Positions 61,401-64,000 of a DNA stretch of 64,000 bases are shown in pieces; position 1 is the first letter of the stretch, and each line of letters opens with the position of its first letter. A program made the translations under genes and the position numbers. Source of the DNA: Cristatella mucedo. Its lineage: Eukaryota; Bryozoa; Phylactolaemata; Cristatellidae. The notes beneath the pieces are model-generated. The model did not search any database and was not told where the DNA came from. It saw nothing but the letters and a program-made list of their open reading frames with translations. The stretch is from positions 10,602,001 through 10,666,000 of the forward strand of contig WPIO01000007.1 of assembly GCA_009760855.2 (NCBI GenBank), given 5' to 3'.

Positions 61401-63895
61401 GGCAGCATAAGCCGATTGTTAATATGTATTCCATTATTAATCAAGGAACAGATGTACACTGCTGTGAAGATTTCATTCTGAACAGCAAACCTTAAATCCT
61501 TTGGAGACCGTGCATTTAGTTCGTATGCTCCCACAGCCTGGAACTCCCTCCCGACCTGCGTCAGAACATCCCCCGACTTGACCACATTTAAAAGGAACTT
61601 AAAAACACACCAATTTAGGACAGCATATAGTGGGTCCCTGTGATTCGTCCTTCATGTGGTTATGCGTGCTGACACTGTGCATGCTGCCACTAACCACATT
61701 TGCATGCTGACCCTGTGCATGTCACCCCTAATCATGTTATTCATTGTGTTTGTTTTCCAAGCATGATTTTACTTACCATTCAATTGCATTTCCCTTTGCA
61801 GCAAATGTAAAGCGCCTAGAAAGAGATTAAGTTCTCTAAGGGCGCTTTATCAAGTGTATTATTATTATTATTATTATTATAACAACCCTCTGTTTCATAA
61901 AAACAAATGCACAATGCACACAGTATCACTACTGCTCGAACTGTCAACTTCACTTACATAACTAGCAAATCAAGAATTTACAAAGAAAACTTGAAGAAAG
62001 CAAAATAGTTTGAAAGCATTACAGCAATTAAAGTAGAGTGAATCCCAATGCAAACCCTAAACGGCAGCGTGGCTATTTACCAGAAAGACTAGCCCTCCCA
62101 GGCTAACTGTATGACAACAGTGTAAGAATAATAATAATAATAATAATAGTGAGTCTCTAGTATAGCGCCCCATGACAACTTAATCTCTATTCGAGCGCAT
62201 CATAGCACGCTGCAAGAGAAGCCATAACAGTTAATAGTTAATGAGAAAAACAAGGTATTCTGCTAAGGTAAGCATGCCAAACCACACAAAAGACTCGCGG
62301 CCACTGGTTACTTGGACCCAGTTAGTATAACTCAATCATGCAAGCATGTAGGCAAGCACTCAGGAAAAATGCGGGATCCCTGGGGCCCTATACAAAAAAA
62401 TTTCACGGCTACTAAGTCAGGACAGCTTCATTATGCACAACCACATACAAGCACAATTTACTTGGACAGAGCAAAGGCTGAGTGGAAAAAGTAGGTTTGC
62501 CATAATGGCACATTGGGTAAGGTGGTTGCTTTTCACGACCTTAGTCCCGAGGTCGTGGGTTCAAATCCTACGGTGGACGATCCTTTATTGCTGCTGCAAC
62601 CGGTGGTGACAGCCGTAAAGGCTCTTCTGTTGCCATAAAAAAGAGGCTGTTGAATCAGCTAGAATTTTTTAGGTTTTCAGCTTCTTTTGAACACTGTCAA
62701 ATAAAGACATGATTCTACATAACAGAATTCGTTTGTATAGATAGTGCCCTAAGAGAAGTTAATCTCAATCCAGGCCCATCACATATGCTGCAGGGCTGGA
62801 GCTTCGATCGTCAAAGGCTTATCCCTGGACAAAACCAGGGCAGAGTGTCAATCGATAGTGAGTTCCAAGCTTTGGGAGCATAGTAACTGAAGGCACTGTC
62901 TCTGAGGAATTTGAAATTAGTAAGAGGTACAAGGAATCGACGAGAGCCAGATAAGCAGATGGTGAGACTGGAGGCCAAAAGACGGTATACAAGCCCTGGT
63001 TAGGTCATCATCGAAGGTATGTCTATTTTCTTTGACAGATCTAGCAGTTCGTGGCATTGCAAATGAACTAGCAGCAATGCTTTTTTTTCTATGTAGCTCG
63101 AGTCAGCCGCAGAGGCAAGAATCATGGACTAGCGATCACCAATATCACAGAGCGAATATGCATCATTCTAGCACAGCTTACCGGCTAAACCCAAGGAGGT
63201 CCACAGCTCACGCTGTCTCCCACGAATCTTTACAGCATCTTCTGCAGACAGTTGTGAAAGCCTTTGACATAGCGATTCGACCGAATCCCTGAGGATGTCA
63301 TCGATATGTGGCTGACACTGCTTTCTCATGTGAGACAACCGCTCCTACAAGAAAACTATAGTCGATCAGTCAAGCGAAGCTGCGTGATTATAATACACAA
63401 AAGGAGCAAGACTGAGAGAAGCATCGAAGCCCCAGTAGAGGAGAGTAGAAGAGAGGAGGAGAGTGGAAAAGCTTATGCATAGAGCTAAAAACCACAAAAA
63501 TCTATGAATGGAAAACGTATGGATTAAGTGGAAATACAGTCAAAACATACCATGCAGTCCTCATAAGATGCCATCGGATGACTTCGCAGCCACTGGAACA
63601 TTTCTTCGACGTTCCATTTCACAACTTTCCTGGTATCTGCCGATGCTTTGCTAGAACAAAATCGTCAAAATAGAACATTATCTAATAAGTAAGGAACATC
63701 GCAAACATGAAAGGCTACTTCAAAACTGCATTTTAAGCCAGGCTCAGTCTGCTGTCCTGAAAAGCATAATTAAGGCAGATTGTAGTGATTTACATGACAT
63801 AATATACCAAGTGCATCCCTTAAGTAACTTCCGGCAGTCACAGGCTTTGTATCTTGCCAAATTTTCCAGTCGAACCTAAGCACTGCTTGAGGAAA
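57648..63895 (-). CDS. PCIF1: PCIF1-like cap-adjacent m6A methyltransferase, partial (six exons)
   Basis: Reading right to left, six exons (63808-63895, 63551-63650, 63182-63344, 59743-59921, 59558-59644, 57648-57832) give a protein matching PCIF1/CAPAM in order: [38 protein letters not shown]; a GCYPTLL segment and [61 protein letters not shown] then GYFGSRG. Splice sites are GT...AG, and phases agree across the last five exons; the outermost join needs a second acceptor. PCIF1 binds phosphorylated RNA polymerase II tails through a WW domain and uses S-adenosylmethionine to methylate N6 of the 2'-O-methyladenosine next to the mRNA cap in the nucleus. The WW domain would lie right of the window. 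The catalytic NPPF and C-terminal exons, expected left of 57648, were not found. Human PCIF1 is 704 residues; about 265 are covered here. Confidence 0.85.
58373..58400. repeat. (CA)n microsatellite
   Basis: A pure CA run in the 1.7-kb PCIF1 intron (57833-59557). The rest of that intron showed no recognisable transposon apart from a GA-rich stretch at its right end. Confidence 0.95.
59417..59492. repeat. (GA)n / (GGAGA)n microsatellite
   Basis: A purine run within the PCIF1 intron, reading as CT-rich on the gene's own strand and about 65 bases after the CLLRRYQ exon's donor site. Confidence 0.9.
59558..59644 (-). CDS. PCIF1: PCIF1 exon with CLLRRYQ
   Basis: Acceptor CTTCTTTCACAG, donor TCAG|GTTCGA, 87 bases in phase 0. 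It reads [20 protein letters not shown] then VFCLLRRYQ, matching the LYRYSCIDD...RVWCLLRRYQ segment of PCIF1. Confidence 0.92.
59743..59921 (-). CDS. PCIF1: PCIF1 exon with CYP and KYKGE segments
   Basis: Acceptor GTCGTTGCAG, donor GCTG|GTAGGC. CC completes a GCC codon with the previous exon; then [20 protein letters not shown] and [13 protein letters not shown], ending STPYYYKL, parallel the CYPVRL and IRYKGEMVKV regions of human PCIF1. It is GC-rich. It ends in phase 0. Confidence 0.88.
60890..61205 (+). mobile_element. LINE family B 3' fragment in PCIF1 intron
   Basis: CGACCTAGAATGTGGAACTC continues into the RT C-terminus and the complete 3' UTR block (GTTGGCTATCAAATGTGTACC, AACACACACTTGGTCTTTGT, GACCGAGATACATTAC). 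It is antisense to PCIF1, in the 3.26-kb intron 59922-63181. Confidence 0.75.
61488..61885 (+). mobile_element. Young LINE family A 3' end in PCIF1 intron
   Basis: From CAAACCTTAAATCCTTTGGA it matches the last 50 codons, 3' UTR, stem-loop (about 61808-61848) and ATT tail of the young copies with few changes. It is antisense to PCIF1 and 5'-truncated to about 400 bases. Confidence 0.88.
62125..62225 (-). mobile_element. Inverted tail of a LINE-like repeat
   Basis: An AAT-repeat, then TAGTATAGCGCCCCATGAC and AACTTAATCTCTATTCGAGC, is a diverged, reversed tail and stem-loop. Only the 3' end remains. Confidence 0.6.
62500..62675 (+). mobile_element. tRNA-derived SINE in PCIF1 intron
   Basis: A tRNA-like head (TGGCACATTGGGTAAGGTGG) and B-box-like GGTTCAAATCC (62558-62568) are followed by CTTTATTGCTGCTGCAACCG, CCGTAAAGGCTCTTCTGTTG and GAGGCTGTTGAATCAGCTAG. 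It is a full-length copy. Confidence 0.88.
62690..63000 (-). mobile_element. Inverted decayed LINE 3' fragments
   Basis: AGTGCCCTAAGAGAAGTTAA and CAGGCCCATCACATATGCTG are a reversed tail of the type at 22.1 kb. GATAGTGAGTTCCAAGCTTT and TAACTGAAGGCACTGTCTC are reversed C-terminal LINE codons. The piece ends about 180 bases short of the PCIF1 helical-domain exon. Confidence 0.65.
63182..63344 (-). CDS. PCIF1: PCIF1 exon, helical domain
   Basis: Acceptor TTTCTTGTAG, donor GCCG|GTAAGC. It reads [18 protein letters not shown] through [14 protein letters not shown], matching the RLEHLRRQC segment of PCIF1. It begins in phase 0 and leaves one base, which pairs with the two-base start of the next exon. 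Confidence 0.88.
63551..63650 (-). CDS. PCIF1: PCIF1 exon, start of helical domain
   Basis: Acceptor TTTTGTTCTAG, donor CATG|GTATGT. After one base it reads [16 protein letters not shown] then [17 protein letters not shown], closely matching the KWNVEDTF.WLR region of PCIF1. It ends in phase 0. A second acceptor, CAAAG, lies five bases inside (exon would start at 63645). Confidence 0.85.
63808..63895 (-). CDS. PCIF1: PCIF1 candidate exon (outermost in window)
   Basis: A TGTGAG acceptor, an 88-base exon with one open frame ([20 protein letters not shown] then [10 protein letters not shown]) and a CTTG|GTATAT donor. Position before the next exon and its WKIW-type sequence suggest the region between the WW and helical domains, but I cannot confirm homology. 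It ends with one leftover base, whereas the next exon with the TAG acceptor needs two; using the AG five bases further in restores the frame. Confidence 0.5.
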
Positions 63896-64000
63896 CTCAC
63901 ATGTGCAGCTTATGATAGACATACATGTGTGGTGGCTGGCATGGGGGGGGGGGTTGAAAGGTGTGGTGGTAGCAAGCTCAAGACACAAATCAGGCTATCG

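Overview
This is a repeat-rich stretch of animal nuclear DNA. It carries two recognisable protein-coding genes, both with introns; everything else that could be identified is transposon-derived or simple repeat. The animal cannot be named from sequence alone. A Scratch-type zinc-finger gene with a SNAG start, a PCIF1-type gene, CR1/L2-like LINEs with (ATT)n tails, tRNA-derived SINEs and long (CT)n tracts point to an invertebrate metazoan, probably a bilaterian. Phylum is unresolved.

Layout. 1-45 kb is a graveyard of LINEs. Family A (CR1/L2-like, endonuclease plus reverse transcriptase, 3' stem-loop and (ATT)n tail) is the commonest, with two near-identical young copies at about 5.88-7.88 kb and 32.02-34.80 kb and many older pieces on both strands. 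Family B is seen mostly as 3' ends with pentanucleotide tails; family C is older. Among them lie tRNA-derived SINEs, a complete solo LTR with a perfect 5-bp target-site duplication (39538-39973), a decayed Ty3/gypsy integrase piece (about 38.67-39.00 kb) and a decayed hAT-like DNA transposon (about 42.83-44.44 kb). Long (CT)n/(GA)n tracts lie at 11.8-12.2, 13.8-14.2 and 15.8-16.1 kb.

The GC-rich 45-53.7 kb segment contains a Scratch-family repressor gene on the + strand: a TATA box near 48802, exon 1 with a SNAG motif (48963-49017), a 539-bp intron, and exon 2 with five zinc fingers (49557-50563). The predicted protein is 353 residues.

From 57.6 kb to the right edge, six exons on the - strand match PCIF1, the cap-adjacent adenosine N6-methyltransferase. 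Five of these exons join with consistent reading phase; the outermost one joins only if a second AG acceptor is used. The exons expected to encode the catalytic NPPF motif and the C-terminus were not found in the 7 kb between this gene and Scratch, nor noticed further left. The WW-domain exon probably lies beyond the right edge. The two genes converge, and Scratch may lie inside a long PCIF1 intron, or this PCIF1 copy may be truncated. No operon-like relation is implied.

No rRNA, genuine tRNA gene, CRISPR array or bacterial feature was seen. All exon boundaries and repeat ends were read by eye; repeat ends are usually good to about 10-30 bases.
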